Below, piece after piece: positions 32,791 to 33,826 of a stretch of 33,826 bases of DNA. The DNA lies in NCBI GenBank assembly GCA_002309015.1, contig DBWM01000037.1, positions 132,404 to 166,229 on the forward strand. The letters run 5' to 3'. Origin of the DNA: Myxococcales bacterium UBA1238 (GTDB lineage: Bacteria; Myxococcota_A; Bradymonadia; UBA7976; UBA1532). The notes beneath the pieces are model-generated. The model was not told the origin of the DNA and did no database searches. It worked only from the letters and a program-made list of their open reading frames with translations. The position numbers and the translations under genes are program-made. Every line of letters starts with the position of its first letter. The stretch's first letter is position 1.

Positions 32791-33680
32791 GCAACCCCCG
32801 CAAACCCGAATTTCGAGGACTGGCCCAATTGATTCCTGGCATTTCATCATTGAACGAAGCCGCAGCGCCCAAGACCGAAAGCACACCTGCGCGCACGCTG
32901 CCCATCGCCCGCATCTGCCGCGACGAGCACCAACCGCGCGTCGAATTTGACGACGCCCAGCTCGAAGAGCTCGCAAACTCGATCAAGGCCCACGGCCTCA
33001 TTCAGCCGATCATCGTCCGCCCCATCGGCAACGATCAATACCGCATCGTCGCCGGCGAGCGCCGTTACCGCGCCGCCCAGCGCGCCAAGCTCACCGAAGT
33101 CCCCGTCGTCATCCGCGCCGACATCGACGATCAGACCGCCTACGAACTCGCCCTCATCGAGAACCTGCAGCGCGTCGACTTAAACCCCGTCGAAGAAGCG
33201 CGCGCCTTCGACCAGCTGATCCACCATTACCAGCTCACCCAGGAACAGATCGCCCAGGCCATCGGCAAGGATCGCAGCACCGTCACCAACAGCATGCGCC
33301 TCCTGAAGCTGCCCGACGAGATCCTCGAACTGCTCTCCACCCGCGAACTCTCTGCCGGTCACGCCCGCGTGCTGATCCCCTTAGAGGATCCCAAAAAGCA
33401 GATCGACATGGCCCTCAGGATCATCGCCAACGGCTGGAGCGTGCGCGAGACCGAACGCCGCGTCAAAGCGCTGCTCGAACCCGAGGAAGAAACGGAAGCG
33501 GCGCCCGAGCCTCAAAAGACCACCGCCGAACTCGCAGTAGAGGATCAGCTCCGCTCCGTCCTCGGCGCCCCCATCCGGCTCGTCAACCGCCAGGGGAAAG
33601 GGAAGATCGAGATTCGGTTTCATAATTTGGATGAGCTGCAGCGGCTCATCGATCTGATCGCGAAACTTGAAGGGAAATGA
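32787..33680 (+). CDS. parB: Chromosome partitioning protein ParB (Spo0J)
   Basis: ParB is the CTP-dependent clamp that loads at parS and spreads. The ATG at 32787 overlaps the parA stop and gives 297 residues; the open frame upstream to 32628 lies inside parA. The N-terminal ParA-contact segment is RGLAQLIPGIS. The CTP/ParB domain holds HQPRVEFDDAQLEELANSIKAHGLIQPIIVRP (about 49-79), GERRYRAAQRA (90-100; GERRxRA) and ENLQRVDLNPVEEA (125-138). The parS-recognising HTH is LTQEQIAQAIGKDRSTVTNSMRLLKLP (150-176). An acidic linker and a C-terminal dimerisation domain (RLVNRQGKGKIEIRFHNLDELQRLIDLIAKL) finish the protein. Its own parS sites flank the operon. Confidence 0.97.
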   Translation: MSNPRKPEFRGLAQLIPGISSLNEAAAPKTESTPARTLPIARICRDEHQPRVEFDDAQLEELANSIKAHGLIQPIIVRPIGNDQYRIVAGERRYRAAQRAKLTEVPVVIRADIDDQTAYELALIENLQRVDLNPVEEARAFDQLIHHYQLTQEQIAQAIGKDRSTVTNSMRLLKLPDEILELLSTRELSAGHARVLIPLEDPKKQIDMALRIIANGWSVRETERRVKALLEPEEETEAAPEPQKTTAELAVEDQLRSVLGAPIRLVNRQGKGKIEIRFHNLDELQRLIDLIAKLEGK

Positions 33681-33686
33681 TCCACG

Positions 33687-33702
33687 CGTTTCACGTGAAA
33701 CA
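33687..33702. promoter_or_regulatory. parS site 4
   Basis: CGTTTCACGTGAAACA, identical to site 3, seven bases after the parB stop. With the upstream cluster it brackets the bactofilin-parA-parB genes. Confidence 0.9.
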
Positions 33703-33728
33703 TTTTTGCCTGCGGCGGGCTTCCTTTC

Positions 33729-33759
33729 CTTCGTGAGATTCTTTCTTCGTGAGATTCTT
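33729..33759 (+). repeat. Two 15-base direct repeats in the spacer after parB
   Basis: CTTCGTGAGATTCTT occurs at 33729-33743 and again at 33745-33759, a 16-base period. The surrounding sequence is pyrimidine-rich. It could be the beginning of an iterated site or a chance duplication. Confidence 0.6.
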
Positions 33760-33814
33760 CTTCTCGCAGCTTCTTTTTTCATTCGTAAATGGTTTTGCAG
33801 GGAGATAAGGGAAA

Positions 33815-33826
33815 CCCGCTTGCGGG
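33815..33826. terminator. Hairpin cut by the window end
   Basis: CCCGC-TT-GCGGG (33815-33826) is a perfect 5-bp stem at the last bases of the window. If T-residues follow, it would be a terminator for the parAB unit, but this cannot be seen. Confidence 0.25.

Noticed and set aside
1..33826. tRNA, rRNA, insertion sequences, prophage or toxin-antitoxin genes
   Set aside because: None could be recognised on either strand by reading; small divergent RNAs cannot be excluded without a covariance search.

Overview
The window looks like a chromosomal segment of a Gram-negative bacterium related to the Deltaproteobacteria/Myxococcota, possibly a Bradymonadia-like lineage. This is inferred from gene content. 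It has an outer-membrane Tol-Pal pair, many secreted lipoproteins, MopE-type calcium/copper-binding-like repeats (CDGxDNDCDG), a DUF4388 protein, a bactofilin next to ParA/ParB, and a plant-like phosphofructokinase. No species can be named from the sequence alone. There is no sign of phage, transposon, CRISPR, rRNA or tRNA.

Layout. (1) 1-6145: the N-terminal two thirds of rho (minus, cut by the window edge), rarA (plus), folK (minus, convergent with rarA), then pal, cpoB and a 6-phosphofructokinase on plus. (2) 6087-11615: a phosphopantetheinyl transferase (minus), divergent from a tight four-gene plus-strand operon. The operon encodes a secreted protein of unknown function, an M15-type peptidase, a LysM/serine-hydrolase protein and an FGE-like (SUMF1) protein lacking the catalytic cysteine pair. 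A small minus-strand lipoprotein follows. (3) 11733-18898: a 579-residue protein of unknown function (minus), a DUF4388 protein, a flippase-like membrane protein, a large secreted lipoprotein with one MopE motif, a strong intrinsic terminator, and a small helical unknown. (4) 19219-24709: a minus-strand cysS-uvrB-uvrC run. (5) 25358-31338: a zinc-ribbon/coiled-coil/tail-anchor protein and a 1438-residue lipoprotein with nine MopE motifs, a DUF1565-like segment and a glycine-rich C-terminus. (6) 31348-33702: three parS sites, bactofilin, parA, parB and a fourth parS, i.e. the chromosome segregation locus. This suggests, but does not prove, that the replication origin is near.

Functional themes. 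Much of the window concerns the cell envelope: Pal and CpoB couple the outer membrane to peptidoglycan during division. The 6950-11087 operon looks like an exported peptidoglycan-related module. The two MopE-containing lipoproteins are probably surface-exposed, disulfide- and metal-rich structures. The rest is housekeeping (termination, recombination, excision repair, folate, glycolysis, cysteinyl-tRNA) and chromosome segregation. Four gene-free spacers (14292-14623, 18899-19218, 24710-25357, 26054-27021) contain many short inverted repeats and share short words such as GATGC/GCATC, GCGATC and CTGAAAG. They are the least explained part of the window.

The best candidates for something new are the 6950-11087 operon, the MopE/DUF1565/glycine-rich protein, the cysteine-rich insertion in Pal, and the structured spacers. 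No complete novel system can be proved by reading alone.
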